Shown: positions 54,636 to 64,000 of the stretch, one piece after another
How positions within the stretch are numbered: the stretch's first letter is position 1
How the letters are laid out: every line of letters starts with the position of its first letter
Origin: Bifidobacterium myosotis
GTDB lineage: Bacteria > Actinomycetota > Actinomycetes > Actinomycetales > Bifidobacteriaceae
Reading direction: 5' to 3'
Length of the DNA stretch: 64,000 nt
Assembly: GCF_002259745.1 (NCBI RefSeq)
Contig: NZ_MWWW01000011.1
Coordinates: 1 to 64,000 of the forward strand
Translations under genes and position numbers: made by a program
The notes under the pieces: model-generated
Seen by the model: only the letters and a program-made list of their open reading frames with translations
Told to the model about the DNA's origin: nothing
The model's database searches: none

Positions 54636-55946
54636 TCACCTGAAGAGTCCGGTCAGTTGGCTCCACAGACTTGGCTTGCGCAGCAGATCGTCGCCCTCCC
54701 CCTCGCCGGGGGTCTGCTGGTTCACCGCATAGGTGTACGCCCGCTTGGAGCTGGGCTTGCCCACCAATTCGCCGAATTCGAGCAGCTGGGTGCGCGGCTC
54801 GTACGGATGGCGGATATCGAATTCGATGAGTCGCGTGGCCCGCTTGGCCGGCGCGGGACCGTACGTGTTGAACCCGCAGGTCGGCGTGGCGATGAGTAGC
54901 ATCCCGTCATGCTCGCCGACGAAGCCGTTGCGGTGATCGTGGCCCGCCGCCACGCCGATGTATCCCCCGCGCAACGCCTCGAATTCCTCAGACCGGTCCG
55001 GGCAGGAGATGCCCTCTCCCAGATAGCCACCGACCTGCGTCTTGGTTTCGTCCAACACGTAATAGGTGTTGGAATGGTCGCGGTATCCCTGCATGGCGAA
55101 GGCCGTGGTCGCGGCCACCGGGCGAAGCACGTCGTAGTATTCCGGCAACGGCATATGCTGGAACACCATGGATTCCGCGCCGATGCGCTCCGGCAACTCG
55201 CGCAGGAATCGCAGCGCGTCCGCCGAAAGCGTGCCGAAACCGCCGCCATGCGCGTAATCGCCGGAATTGACGAGCACCAGTCCCAGCACGTTGCGCGTGC
55301 GTTCCGCATCCATCACCGGCAGGGCGAAAGTGCCCGGCTCGCAGGCGAAGACGACTTGGTCGGGCAAGGGACCGACTCCCTTGATCGCCCCCGATTCGCC
55401 CGGCACAACACCGCGCGCATCACTGGCCTCCCACTGCCGCGGCGGATTCACGCACCCGGGAAACTCGCGGTACATCGCATCCAGTTCGGCATCGTCGAGT
55501 CCACATTGGAAATCATGGTTGCCATAGGTCACCGCCCACGGGATACCGCGTTTGACCAGCGGTCCCACGCACTGCCCGATGGCCTTGCGCACCAGCTCGC
55601 GCGTCTTCGCCAACGCCGTATCGGACACCGGATCGTCGGACCAGCGACGCTTGCGGAAGGAACCGGCAAAGGCCTGATCGTACCCGGCGATCTGGTTGCC
55701 GGAGAAAATCACCAGATCGGGGCGCGAGGCGTCCAGACTCGCCTCGATGAGCGACATCGTATCCTTGGCGATTTTCGGCCCGTCCTGGATGTCCGCAACC
55801 TGTAGCACGCGGAACTTGCCGGAATTATGGAACTGGAGACGCCCCAGACGCGCGGAGATGGAAACCGGGCGATCATCTTCGGCATCGGCCGGCTTGATTC
55901 GTGGCTTCGACATCAACCCCTCAGGGGCACGCTGTGTTTCCGTCAT
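54636..55946 (-). CDS. calcineurin-like metallophosphoesterase
   Basis: A 436-residue calcineurin-like phosphoesterase with VLQVADIQDGPKIAKDT (~52), VIFSGNQIAGY (~80), TYGNHDFQCG (~140), VNSGDYAHGG and AAGHDHRNGF (~335). The usual metal-bridging GDN motif reads SGNQ here, which may alter metal binding. The overall layout resembles PAP29-type cytosolic phosphatases of bacteria. It has no signal peptide. The start is uncertain: MTETQRAPEG at 55946 is chosen, and an ATG 11 codons later is possible. Confidence 0.82.
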   Translation of the reverse strand: MTETQRAPEGLMSKPRIKPADAEDDRPVSISARLGRLQFHNSGKFRVLQVADIQDGPKIAKDTMSLIEASLDASRPDLVIFSGNQIAGYDQAFAGSFRKRRWSDDPVSDTALAKTRELVRKAIGQCVGPLVKRGIPWAVTYGNHDFQCGLDDAELDAMYREFPGCVNPPRQWEASDARGVVPGESGAIKGVGPLPDQVVFACEPGTFALPVMDAERTRNVLGLVLVNSGDYAHGGGFGTLSADALRFLRELPERIGAESMVFQHMPLPEYYDVLRPVAATTAFAMQGYRDHSNTYYVLDETKTQVGGYLGEGISCPDRSEEFEALRGGYIGVAAGHDHRNGFVGEHDGMLLIATPTCGFNTYGPAPAKRATRLIEFDIRHPYEPRTQLLEFGELVGKPSSKRAYTYAVNQQTPGEGEGDDLLRKPSLWSQLTGLFR

Positions 55947-56093
55947 AGCCTCCACTGTACCCATGAACATCGCGCCCATGAACGGCCGGCCGCCACCGGC
56001 GCGCCGTGACAATTCGCCTCCGACTCCCGGCAATAGAGCAGCCCCCCCCCCGTGGCCTATCCCGCAATTGTCCGAGAAACGTCCGAGCAAACG
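55947..56093. promoter_or_regulatory. metallophosphoesterase upstream region with a C10 homopolymer
   Basis: Ten consecutive C residues lie at 56042-56051 (G10 on the gene's strand), 96 bases before the chosen start. Such tracts can slip in length during replication. A promoter is not clearly visible. Confidence 0.5.
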
Positions 56094-56119
56094 AAAAGGC
56101 CCGCCGGAGCGGGCCTTTT
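56094..56119. terminator. bidirectional hairpin terminator
   Basis: AAAAGGCCCGC and GCGGGCCTTTT form a perfect 11-bp stem with a CGGA loop, with T runs on both strands. No gene ends close by on either strand, so it may insulate the metallophosphoesterase promoter from transcription further right. Confidence 0.8.
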
Positions 56120-56675
56120 CTTCCAAGAGCAACTACTGGAGCAGAATCTCTGCACAACCTCATCGTTGTAACGGTAAGTCTTTCCAATGCCCGTCCAACG
56201 TAACAGTCCTCGTGACCATACACTATTTGTGGGCTCTGCTCTGTTCAGTTGTTCTTGTACCTCATAATCTATTCATGAGCGCCCTTCCGCGCAACCCGCG
56301 CACGGCGTTTGTGCGGTTTTTATCGCAAATGTTCAATCGGACGGATACCCCCGAAACAATCGAGTCGAAACGTTCATATCGAACGGGAACGATGTTCGCT
56401 TGTGTGCGATTCCGTCATCATCACGGCGTGTCGCGCAGCCCAGCCGCCAGCACTATGTAACCCCGCAGCAACCCCGCAACCGTCATCGGCAAATCTTGCC
56501 ATGGAGCACAACCTGCACACACAGCACCACGCCACACCATCGCCATTATCACGGCCATGACCACCGCAACCCTCATCGTCGGCATCACGGGAAGCCCCAT
56601 CCCAAATATGAACGGCCGTTGAATTCTCGTGCGTCACCCCGGCCACCGGCCACGCCAAAGCCTACGATATAAACT
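56120..56675. promoter_or_regulatory. ppk upstream region, otherwise empty
   Basis: A 556-base gap with no credible gene on either strand. It must contain the ppk promoter. Pho-box-like repeats were looked for and none was convincing. TACGATATAAACT at 56660-56672 places a TATAA-like -10 box so close to the ppk ATG that the transcript may be leaderless. Confidence 0.4.
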
Positions 56676-58913
56676 ATGGCACAGATATTCGATGCACCAT
56701 CAAAGGCAATTCTGCGCAGTCAAATCGCAGAGCACATTGCCGAAACCGACAAGAACGACCGCCGCGTCGATCAAGAGGGCGAGGCGCCGCTGCCCAAGGA
56801 TCGTTTCTTCGACCGTGAGCTGAGCTGGCTCAAGTTCAACCAGCGCGTGCTCGAGATGGCGGAGAACGAGGACACCCCGTTGCTGGAACGCGCCACCTTC
56901 GCCGCGATCTTCGCGTCGAATCTGGACGAGTTCTTCATGGTCCGCGTCGCCGGCCTGAAGCGCCGTATCGACTCCGGCATCGCCGTGCCGTCCGCGGCCG
57001 GCCTGAGCCCGCGCCAGCAGCTGCGCGCCATCAGCGAGACCGCGCACCGCCTGCAGGACGAGCACGCCCACTACGTGATCGACACCATCCTGCCGGAGCT
57101 GGAGAAGGAGCACATCGTCCTGCTGCCGTGGGACAAGCTCACCTCCGCCGAGCAGGAGCGTCTGTCCCGCTACTACCGCCAGCAGGTCTTCCCGGTCCTG
57201 ACCCCGCTCGCGGTGGACCCGGCCCACCCGTTCCCGTACATCTCCGGCGGTTCCATCAACCTCGCCGTGATCGTCGAGAACCCGTCCTCCGGCAAGTCAC
57301 ACTTCGCCCGCGTCAAGATCCCTGGCAACCTGCCGCGTCTGGTGCCTGTGGACGACATGACCGACGAGGAGTCCAAGGACGAGCGCTACGGCTTCATCAC
57401 CATGGAGAAGCTCATCGCCGCTCACCTCGAATCCCTGTTCCCGGGCATGATCATCAAGGAGGCCCGCTCCTTCCGCGTGACCCGTAACGAGGACATCGAC
57501 GTCGAAGAGGATGACGCCGAGAACCTGCTCAACGCCATGGAGAAGGAACTGCTGCGCCGTCGCTTCGGACCGCCGATCCGCCTCGAGATCACCGACTCCA
57601 CCAGCCCGTTCCTCTCCCAGCTGCTCGCCGACCAGCTCGGCGTCAGCCAGGACGAGGTCTACCGCCTGCCCAGCCCGCTGGACATGACCGTGCTCTTCGA
57701 GCTCGGCGGCGTTGACCGTCCGGACCTCAAGTTCCGCCCGTTCGTGCCGACCACGAACCGTCAGATCGCCGAGGTCGAGTCGAGCCGCGCACAGGATATC
57801 TTCGCCGCGATCCGCGAGCGAGACATCCTGCTGCACCACCCCTACGACTCCTTCTCCACCTCCGTCCAGGCCTTTCTGGCACAGGCTGCTGCGGATCCTA
57901 AGGTTCTGGCCATCAAGCAGACGCTCTACCGAACCAGCTCCAACTCGCCGATCATCGACGCACTGATCGACGCCGCCCACGCGGGCAAGCAGGTGCTGGC
58001 CCTGGTGGAGATCAAGGCCCGCTTCGACGAGGACGCCAACATCGCCTGGGCCCGTAAGCTCGAGCGCGCCGGCGTGCATGTGGTGTACGGCATCGTGGGC
58101 CTCAAGACCCACTGCAAGCTCATCGAGGTGGTGCGTCAGGAGGCCGACGGCCTGCGTCGCTACTGCCATGTGGGCACCGGTAACTACAACCCGAAGACCG
58201 CCCGCGTCTACACCGACCTCGGTCTGCTCACCTGCGACCCGGTGGTCGGCCAGGACCTCACCCGCCTGTTCAACCAGCTGTCGGGCTACGCGCCGAAGTC
58301 CAGCTTCCACCGTCTGCTCGTGGCGCCGCGCACCGTGCGCTCCGGCCTCATCCAGCGCATCCGCCGCGAGGAGGACGCCGCCCGCGCCGGCAAGGAGGCC
58401 TGGATCAAGATCAAGGCCAACTCCATTGTGGATGAGAAGACGATCGACGCCCTGTACCGCGCTTCTCAGGCCGGCGTGAAGATCGACATCGTCGAGCGCG
58501 GCATCTGCGCCCTGAAGCCGGGCGTGCCGGGTCTGTCGGAGAACATCCGCGTGCGTTCGATCCTCGGCCGCTTCCTCGAGCACTCCCGCATCTACGCCTT
58601 CTGCAACGCGGACGGCCCGCAGATCGGCGAGGGCCCGGCCTCCGGCCCCGAGGTCTACATCGGTTCCGCCGACCTCATGCACCGCAACCTTGACCGTCGT
58701 GTCGAGGCTCTGGTGCGCGTGACCGCCCCGGAGCAGATCGACGAGCTCATCAAGTATGTGGATCTGCAGATGGCCGACTCCACCGTGAGCTGGCACATGC
58801 AGCCGGACGGCACCTACGTGCTGCACACCAAGGACGACGAAGGCCGTCCGCTGGTGGACAGCCAGGAGTACCTGATCCGCAAGCACCAGCGTCGCCCCAG
58901 CTCGCACAACTGA
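56676..58913 (+). CDS. ppk: polyphosphate kinase 1
   Basis: This is PPK1, which reversibly makes polyphosphate from ATP, 745 residues. The N-terminal domain starts near [19 protein letters not shown]. The catalytic region contains [15 protein letters not shown] (the phospho-His, ~479) and [20 protein letters not shown]. The second conserved His lies in [16 protein letters not shown] (~668). Translation quality is high and codon use is strongly biased to C/G third positions. It is followed by a terminator and then by a MutT1-type gene. Confidence 0.98.
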   Translation: MAQIFDAPSKAILRSQIAEHIAETDKNDRRVDQEGEAPLPKDRFFDRELSWLKFNQRVLEMAENEDTPLLERATFAAIFASNLDEFFMVRVAGLKRRIDSGIAVPSAAGLSPRQQLRAISETAHRLQDEHAHYVIDTILPELEKEHIVLLPWDKLTSAEQERLSRYYRQQVFPVLTPLAVDPAHPFPYISGGSINLAVIVENPSSGKSHFARVKIPGNLPRLVPVDDMTDEESKDERYGFITMEKLIAAHLESLFPGMIIKEARSFRVTRNEDIDVEEDDAENLLNAMEKELLRRRFGPPIRLEITDSTSPFLSQLLADQLGVSQDEVYRLPSPLDMTVLFELGGVDRPDLKFRPFVPTTNRQIAEVESSRAQDIFAAIRERDILLHHPYDSFSTSVQAFLAQAAADPKVLAIKQTLYRTSSNSPIIDALIDAAHAGKQVLALVEIKARFDEDANIAWARKLERAGVHVVYGIVGLKTHCKLIEVVRQEADGLRRYCHVGTGNYNPKTARVYTDLGLLTCDPVVGQDLTRLFNQLSGYAPKSSFHRLLVAPRTVRSGLIQRIRREEDAARAGKEAWIKIKANSIVDEKTIDALYRASQAGVKIDIVERGICALKPGVPGLSENIRVRSILGRFLEHSRIYAFCNADGPQIGEGPASGPEVYIGSADLMHRNLDRRVEALVRVTAPEQIDELIKYVDLQMADSTVSWHMQPDGTYVLHTKDDEGRPLVDSQEYLIRKHQRRPSSHN

Positions 58914-58992
58914 TCGACGCGACTCAGCCGGCTACCGACCATGTGAACGCTCACGAGCGAACACTGCTACAGTGGTAACGGACAGAAACATG

Positions 58993-59040
58993 ATGATGCC
59001 CGGTCTCCCGCCCAACCGCGGGGCCGGGCATCGTCGTTTT
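58993..59040 (+). terminator. rho-independent terminator after ppk
   Basis: ATGATGCCCGG pairs with CCGGGCATCGT (one G-T pair) across an internal hairpin, followed by CGTTTT. It lies about 80 bases past the ppk stop. Confidence 0.85.
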
Positions 59041-59091
59041 CAGGAATGAAACTACGTAGCGGCAGTGGGTTTTGCCCTACAATGACCAGTG

Positions 59092-60327
59092 ATGGGTAGT
59101 CAACACATGAGACATGTCATAGAAGCCGCCGGCGGCCTGCTGTACCGGCGGAAGGCCGACGACGGCCGAAACGCACAATGGAACAGCCATCTCGATTCCC
59201 AATCCCCCTCCAACACCCCGAACACCCCCTCCAACGCATCCGCCACCCACACGAACCCCACTGCCACCAACACCTTCGCACCCCACGACGTCACGCCGAC
59301 CTCCCCCTCCGGCACGGCTTCCCCCTCGCACGGCTGCACCGAAGCAGCCGACAACGTACTGAACCACATCGAACTGTGCATCGTGCATCGGCCGAAATAC
59401 GACGACTGGAGCTGGCCGAAGGGCAAACTCGACCCGAACGAATCCGCGCGACACGCCGCGGTACGCGAGATCGGCGAGGAGACCGGCCTGCCGGTGGCGC
59501 TCGGCCCCTATCTGGGCGACGTGGAGTATCCACAGGCCGAGGAAGGCAGCAAACAGCGTCATACCAAGGATCTGAGCTCGGACACCAAGCGTGTGCAGTT
59601 TTGGATGGCCACGGCCATCAGTCCGATTGATAACCTCAAGCGCACGCAGGCGTTTGGTCCGGTGCATCGGGCCGACGTCGGCGAGATCGACGAGCTTGTC
59701 TGGCTCACCCCGGCCGAGGCGCGCAGGAAGCTCACCCATTCCACGGACCGCGACATCCTGGCCCTGTTCGTGGATCGCGTCGAGGAGGGGGCGTTGGACG
59801 CCTTGCCGTTCCTCCTCGTGCGGCACGGCAAGGCCGAGGCCCGGAAGCTGTGGAAGGGCACGGATGCCAACCGCCCGATCACGCCGCGCGGGGCCGCGGC
59901 GGCCTTCGCGCTCAACTATGAGCTCGCCTGCTTCAACCCCGTGCGCCTGACCACCTCGCCGTGGATTCGCTGCATGGAGACATTGCAGACGTTCTCCTGG
60001 CAGACCGGCCGACCCATGATCACCCTCGACCAGCTCACCGAGGACTCGTTCGCGCAGAACCCCGACGCGGCATGGGATTGCCTGTTCGGCGAGATCACCT
60101 ACATGCTCGAGCGGCGCGAACCGACCGCTATCTGCATGCATCGGCCGGTGATTGGTGGTATGTTCGAGCATCTGCGGTCCTTGTGCGCCTCGCCCGCGCT
60201 GGGCAAACGCCTGATCGCCAAAACCCCATACATGCCGACCGGCACGGCGCTGGCACTGTTCGTCATCCCCACGCCGGACGGCCCGAAGATCATCGACATC
60301 CAGAAGGTTCATCCACTTGTCTACTAG
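59092..60327 (+). CDS. MutT1-like protein: NUDIX hydrolase fused to a histidine phosphatase
   Basis: A 411-residue fusion like mycobacterial MutT1, which hydrolyses oxidised or polyphosphorylated nucleotides. The NUDIX box [20 protein letters not shown] then TGL spans residues 111-133. A C-terminal histidine phosphatase has [12 protein letters not shown] (~245), and [12 protein letters not shown] holds the second His. A ~50-residue Thr/Ser/Pro-rich insertion (~33-82) splits the first strands of the NUDIX domain. TACAAT at 59078-59083 suggests a leaderless transcript starting at the GTG/ATG at 59089/59092. Confidence 0.92.
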   Translation: MGSQHMRHVIEAAGGLLYRRKADDGRNAQWNSHLDSQSPSNTPNTPSNASATHTNPTATNTFAPHDVTPTSPSGTASPSHGCTEAADNVLNHIELCIVHRPKYDDWSWPKGKLDPNESARHAAVREIGEETGLPVALGPYLGDVEYPQAEEGSKQRHTKDLSSDTKRVQFWMATAISPIDNLKRTQAFGPVHRADVGEIDELVWLTPAEARRKLTHSTDRDILALFVDRVEEGALDALPFLLVRHGKAEARKLWKGTDANRPITPRGAAAAFALNYELACFNPVRLTTSPWIRCMETLQTFSWQTGRPMITLDQLTEDSFAQNPDAAWDCLFGEITYMLERREPTAICMHRPVIGGMFEHLRSLCASPALGKRLIAKTPYMPTGTALALFVIPTPDGPKIIDIQKVHPLVY

Positions 60328-61126
60328 ACCGGCTTTCCCCGATTCCTCCAATTCCTCGGCCGCCGCGGCCGCAGCCCACGCCTCGCATGGCTCCGGACTC
60401 GGTCCGGGGTTCGGCTCATTGCGCTCCGCCGGCGCCGCGTTCAGCCCGGCGCGCATGGGCTCGATGCGCCCGTCGCGGCCGGCCCAGCTCGATCCGGCAG
60501 TGGCCGACGGGTTGGCCGGCGGCATGGACCCGCAGGCCATCAGCGAGATGAGTCATCTTTCGGCCGCGGCCCTGCTGGACCGCGTGCGGCACAGCGAGGA
60601 CCCGGAAGTGGTACGACGGGTGCTGACGTTGGTGGAGACGGTCGGCGTGGATGAGATCGCCGAATTATGGAGCGACGCCGAGCCGGATTCGCTGCCCGGC
60701 GTGCTGTGGCGGCTGTACATGCTGCGTACGTGGATGAGGTTGAACCGTGACGCCATCGCACGGCTGTGGCGCGTGGGCGAACCGGTGGCCACCACGGCCT
60801 CCGCCATCGCCGGCGTCGATCAGGCGCCTACCGAGGATGACATCGCTCGTCTGGCCGATTCGATTCTGTCAGGCGCGTTCGTGGGCGACTTCGCGGTGGC
60901 GATGGAGCGCGCAGCGGCGTTCACCGATGTGGTGGCGTTGGGCCTGCGCGTGGAGGCACGACGGGTTGTCGAGCGGTCCACGGCGAATGGCGGGGTCTCG
61001 CCGGCCGATGAAAAGGCCGCGCGCGCCCAGGCCGCCAAGCTGTTGCACACCGGCGCGAACCTCATGTCCACCGCCCGCGCGTTCGAGCACGGGGCAAATC
61101 TGTGGCGCCGGGGCAAGCTGGAGTAA
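60317..61126 (+). CDS. conserved-looking protein of unknown function
   Basis: A 269-residue protein I do not recognise. The first ~80 residues are Ala/Ser/Gly/Pro-rich. The rest is predicted helical and acidic ([60 protein letters not shown]). The likely start is a TTG overlapping the end of the MutT1-like gene by 11 bases, with AAGG 9 bases upstream; later ATGs are alternatives. Overlap and strand suggest co-translation with the MutT1-like protein. Confidence 0.7.
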   Translation: MSTRPAFPDSSNSSAAAAAAHASHGSGLGPGFGSLRSAGAAFSPARMGSMRPSRPAQLDPAVADGLAGGMDPQAISEMSHLSAAALLDRVRHSEDPEVVRRVLTLVETVGVDEIAELWSDAEPDSLPGVLWRLYMLRTWMRLNRDAIARLWRVGEPVATTASAIAGVDQAPTEDDIARLADSILSGAFVGDFAVAMERAAAFTDVVALGLRVEARRVVERSTANGGVSPADEKAARAQAAKLLHTGANLMSTARAFEHGANLWRRGKLE

Positions 61127-61494
61127 CGGTTGCGACTGGCGGACCAATCCCGCTGATCTGTCGGCGGATTTCCTATACATTCCCGTACATTCCCGCCTAC
61201 TGCCGCCTACAATCCGCCGTCCACCACTGGCGCACAGACAGCACGGCGGGTCCTCCGGAAGCAAAGCTCGCGAGAATGCTGTGTTCTGGACCATTTTCCT
61301 GCTGGAATCCGACCCAGACAGGCAGCGGCGAGGAACGTACGGCCCGTATAGCCCTCTAGAATGTCCCAATCATCAGTCAGAAGTCGCAACTATTCATGGC
61401 CGGCGAGCCGAACTCCCATCACGATCCGACATCAGACCGTCGAGTTTCGATGCCATCCTTGCCCGGCGAGCCCCGAAGAGGCAGCCGCTATACT
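61127..61494. other. intergenic stretch before the candidate small RNA
   Basis: I see no credible gene. Short open frames are present but lack ribosome-binding sites. Confidence 0.4.
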
Positions 61495-61592
61495 GGTGAG
61501 TCGCGTCGGACCGTGCTTAAGCCCCGGGCTCCATTTATTGCCGCTGCGAGCGGCCCTTGCGCCGACAGGCGCTTTCGCGGTTCGGCGCTTTT
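61495..61592 (+). ncRNA. candidate small RNA ending in a rho-independent terminator
   Basis: TATACT at 61489-61494 could be a -10 box. The ~98 bases after it have no coding sense and contain the hairpin CCGCT-gcg-AGCGG (61541-61553). They end with a two-tier hairpin, GCGCCGA / TCGGCGC enclosing GCG-cttt-CGC, followed by TTTTC. No good -35 box is visible, so this may instead be the far 3' end of the preceding gene's transcript. Confidence 0.4.
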
Positions 61593-61686
61593 CTTACTTC
61601 TTGATACGGTTTTCGACCTTGCGATGTGGGATATGCGCTTGATCATGCCCTTCTAGTCCGGGCCCCACGCGTATCCCTTTCTCTTC

Positions 61687-61880
61687 ACGTCGCCACGCGG
61701 CCAGTCGTTGGCTCGCCAGCGATGCCACTAATGCTCAGCGTCACCGCGCGGCCACTTCATGGCCCGTCAGCAACGCCGAATGACATTCAGCGTCGCCACG
61801 CGGCCAGTCGTTGGCAGAGTTCCGACGCTGAGAAGCCTCCCAGCGTTGGAAATTCGCCAGTGCTTGGCTTCGCAGCGACG
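61687..61880. repeat. imperfect ~51-bp repeats
   Basis: CGTCGCCACGCGGCCAGTCG then TTGGC occurs at 61688-61712 and 61791-61815. A weaker copy (GTCACCGCGCGGCCACTTCA) lies between them near 61739, and a fourth echo (TTCGCCAGTGCTTGGC) follows near 61854. The separating segments end in CAGCG. Only two copies are exact. Confidence 0.65.
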
Positions 61881-61964
61881 GTAAGGCCCGCAATCGTCAT
61901 CGCGGAGCCAAGTAATGGCACGGCGACGACGGTAAGCAATCCCCCACCAACATGAACCAGCACC

Positions 61965-62165
61965 AAACGAATCGGCACCGCCACACCGCCACACCGCCAC
62001 ACCGCAACACCGCAACCCGCACAGCAACACCGCAACCCGCACAGCGGCACCGGCACCGGCTCGGATCGGAACCCAACCAGCAGGCGACACCGAATCCCGC
62101 GTAGCGGCAACAGTCTCACTTGCGGCATGCGGCATTCCGATGCGGTGTGCCGCATGCCGCAGTCA
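61965..62165. repeat. CACCGC minisatellite-like tract and a 14-bp-arm hairpin
   Basis: From about 61976 to 62060 the plus strand is a tract of CACCGCCA / ACACCGCAACCCGCACAGC units, several repeated exactly. Then TGCGGCATGCGGCA (62121-62134) and its complement (62148-62161) form a strong hairpin with a 13-base loop and no T run. I see nothing else to 62423 apart from the ribosome-binding site of the next gene. Confidence 0.6.
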
Positions 62166-62423
62166 GATGCGACATGCAACGGACAACAGACGGATAACAG
62201 ACGGACAATAGTCACTCGATTCCCAGATAGGCCATGGCATCAATGAGAGCTTCATCACAAAACCGCCGGTTTTCAGCGGACTTTCAGCCAGCATTAACGA
62301 GCACGTCAGACTGGGCCGGTTAGGCTCGGGGTATCAGAGGTTTCTTCAACGCCGTGCGGTGTTTCGGCGGCACGATTTCAAATACTTCACATCAGATATT
62401 TCAGGTATATCGAGGGGACAACC

Positions 62424-63026
62424 ATGAAAACAATCACTCGTGCGGTCATCGCCGCGGTGGCGGGACTGGCCATCATCGGCGACGCATTCCTGCTGTTCGT
62501 CAAACCGCATCTGGCGCAGCAAGCGGCCTCCGGTAGCGGACTGTCTCTGGCCAGCGGCAACGACGCATCGGCTTCCGGCGGCAATGAATCGGGCAGCGCC
62601 TCCGGCAACTCCGGCAGCACCGGCACCGATTCCGGCTCAGGCGACAGCTCAAACGCCGGCACGAGCTCGGATTCCGCCGATTCGTCAAGTAGCTCCGCAG
62701 ACACCGACGCAGACGCCAACAACAACACCGGCAACACCCTCAAGGACGGCACCTACACCAGCGTGGCCAGCCCGAACGCCTATGGCGAAATCCAGCTGCA
62801 GGTCAAGGTGGAAGGCGGCAAAATCACCACCATCACCACGGTAAAGGCACCGACCCACGGCCGCTCGCAGTCCGTCAACGCCCAGGCCATCCCGGAACTC
62901 ACCGACCGCGCAATCAGTGCGCAAAGTTCGGACATCCAGTTCGTCTCCGGAGCCACCGAGACCTCCACGGCCTTCGTCAACTCGCTGCAGGACGCCATCA
63001 ATCAGGCGCAGAACGCCGGCAACTGA
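62424..63026 (+). CDS. exported FMN-binding domain protein
   Basis: A 200-residue protein. An N-terminal hydrophobic segment (VIAAVAGLAIIGDAFLLFV) acts as a signal or membrane anchor. A ~75-residue Ser/Gly/Asp/Asn-rich spacer follows (~35-110). The FMN-binding domain runs from LKDGTYTSVASPNAYGEIQL to VSGATETSTAFVNSLQDA. In this family the Thr of the SGATxTS motif receives FMN through a phosphoester bond made by ApbE, which is encoded just downstream. A role in extracytoplasmic electron transfer is likely. Confidence 0.93.
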   Translation: MKTITRAVIAAVAGLAIIGDAFLLFVKPHLAQQAASGSGLSLASGNDASASGGNESGSASGNSGSTGTDSGSGDSSNAGTSSDSADSSSSSADTDADANNNTGNTLKDGTYTSVASPNAYGEIQLQVKVEGGKITTITTVKAPTHGRSQSVNAQAIPELTDRAISAQSSDIQFVSGATETSTAFVNSLQDAINQAQNAGN

Positions 63027-63091
63027 GCAGCCCCGACAACAACCGACCGGCATCGTCCACGAATCCAACGAATCCGGCAATCCGCATCATC

Positions 63092-64000
63092 ATGGCAACC
63101 ATCCAAGCCCGAGTCATCCACGCGATGACCATCCCGTTCACCGTCCAGCTCGTCAGCGAGCGCCGCGACGCCACATACCTCGCCACGCTCATCGACGAGG
63201 TGACGCCGCAGATCGGCGCGTTCCTGCAGCATGTGGACGCCACGTTCTCCCCGTTCCGGCATGATTCGCAGGTCAGCGCCGCCCGCCGCGGCGATTGGTC
63301 CGGACTGCTGCGCGGCACACACAACGCACACGGCACCCAAGACACACGCGGCACCCGCCATCACGGCACCACAATCTCCCCCGACGGCGCCCGCCGGCCG
63401 CAATCCGAATTCGCCGAGGTCTACGCGCTGGCCCAACAGGCCAAGCAGCTCACCCACGGCCATTTCGACCCGATGCACGCAGGCGTCTACGACCCGACCG
63501 GCATCGTCAAGGGTTGGGCCATCGAGCGCGCACACGAACGGTTCCTCATGCCGCTCATCCGCTCCGGCCGGTGTGACGCGGCCGCGCTGGGCGGTGGTGG
63601 GGACATCCAGACCGCCGTGGCCGATGACAGCGACTTCACATGGCGCATCGGCGTGCAGAACCCGGACGACCCACGCAGCACGCTACGCACCGTCACCATG
63701 CGCAACGGCGGCATCGCAACCTCCGGCACCAGCCAGCGCGGCGAGCACATCACCCGCACCGCACACGACCTCAAACAGGCCACCGTCATCGATGATCACC
63801 TGACGTTCGCGGACATGTGGGCCACGGCCGCCGCCAGCGCCGGTGAGGCCGCCTTCCGCAACATCGTGGCGGGCAGTCCCACGGCACATGCCAAGTCCAC
63901 AGCACAAGCCAAGCCCGCGACACTGCCCCATCCCACAGCCCAGTCCAATCTCATGGCCGTGTTCGTGCGGGCCGATGGCACCGTCACCGAACTGCATCCG
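63092..64000 (+). CDS. apbE: FAD:protein FMN transferase (truncated by the window end)
   Basis: This is ApbE, which moves FMN from FAD onto a Thr of exported flavoproteins. 303 residues are visible and the frame is open at the window edge. Family motifs are FSPFRHDSQVSA, HFDPMHAG, YDPTGIVKGWAIERA, LGGGGDIQ, GGIATSGTSQRGEHI and the metal-binding segment DHLTFADMWATAAASAG. An Ala/His/Thr-rich insertion (~75-105) interrupts it. No signal peptide is evident. It follows the FMN-binding protein by 65 bases and its obvious substrate is that protein. Confidence 0.93.
   Translation, partial: MATIQARVIHAMTIPFTVQLVSERRDATYLATLIDEVTPQIGAFLQHVDATFSPFRHDSQVSAARRGDWSGLLRGTHNAHGTQDTRGTRHHGTTISPDGARRPQSEFAEVYALAQQAKQLTHGHFDPMHAGVYDPTGIVKGWAIERAHERFLMPLIRSGRCDAAALGGGGDIQTAVADDSDFTWRIGVQNPDDPRSTLRTVTMRNGGIATSGTSQRGEHITRTAHDLKQATVIDDHLTFADMWATAAASAGEAAFRNIVAGSPTAHAKSTAQAKPATLPHPTAQSNLMAVFVRADGTVTELHP

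Noticed and set aside
56120-56675. A gene or Pho boxes in the ppk upstream gap
   Set aside because: Open frames are short, without ribosome-binding sites or protein-like composition, and no repeated Pho-box motif is convincing.
61687-61880. A short CRISPR array
   Set aside because: Only two 25-base copies are exact, intermediate copies are poor, spacing is irregular, and no cas genes are visible.

Overview
The window is a stretch of a high-GC actinobacterial chromosome, almost certainly a Bifidobacterium and most likely of the B. longum group. The evidence is the 5' end of a 16S rRNA gene with the bifidobacterial start (complement of the first ~336 bases), the order tRNA-Trp-secE-nusG-rplK-rplA, RNase E/G followed by rplU-rpmA-obgE-proB, and an IclR gene of the LtbR type divergent from leuCD. 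Species is an inference; no database was consulted.

Layout. 1-5.5 kb: 16S rRNA (minus) with its antitermination leader, then the ribosomal/transcription cluster read leftward (tRNA-Trp, secE, nusG, rplK, rplA) and an aspartate-type aminotransferase. 5.5-16 kb: proB, obgE, rpmA, rplU, a very large RNase E/G and dapE (all minus), then an AEC-type permease. 16.4-25.4 kb: a small toxin-antitoxin-like pair, a Maf-NUDIX fusion, and a plus-strand block with an ECF sigma factor, a six-segment membrane protein, an ABC ATPase and two permeases. 25.4-32.8 kb: a minus-strand block argS-lysA-hom-thrB whose three gaps are filled with palindromic repeats. 33-41 kb: a TetR regulator with an MFS exporter, murA, a NADH oxidase-like flavoprotein, a dihydroorotate dehydrogenase-like protein, Hsp20 and an 18-residue ORF. 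41-50.4 kb: a membrane/signalling cluster (CPBP protease, LuxR-type response regulator, histidine kinase, DUF805 protein, two bacterial PH-domain proteins). 50.7-54.3 kb: leuCD and its divergent IclR regulator. 54.6-64 kb: a metallophosphoesterase, ppk, a MutT1-like NUDIX/histidine phosphatase, an unknown protein, a 1.3-kb non-coding stretch, and an FMN-binding exported protein followed by a truncated apbE.

Genes working together. lysA, dapE and aspC serve lysine/diaminopimelate and aspartate metabolism; hom and thrB carry aspartate semialdehyde toward threonine; leuCD is the isopropylmalate isomerase; proB starts proline synthesis. ApbE is expected to flavinylate the FMN-binding protein encoded just before it.

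The most unusual content is intergenic. At least five families of palindromic or inverted repeats occupy the gaps. One family, built on the palindrome GGACAGTCC-NNN-GGACTGTCC, lies beside the 3' ends of three unrelated genes (AEC permease, argS, leuD). In each case the stop-codon end of the gene is repeated on the far side of the element. This looks like a miniature element that targets or regenerates gene 3' ends and is the best candidate here for something undescribed.
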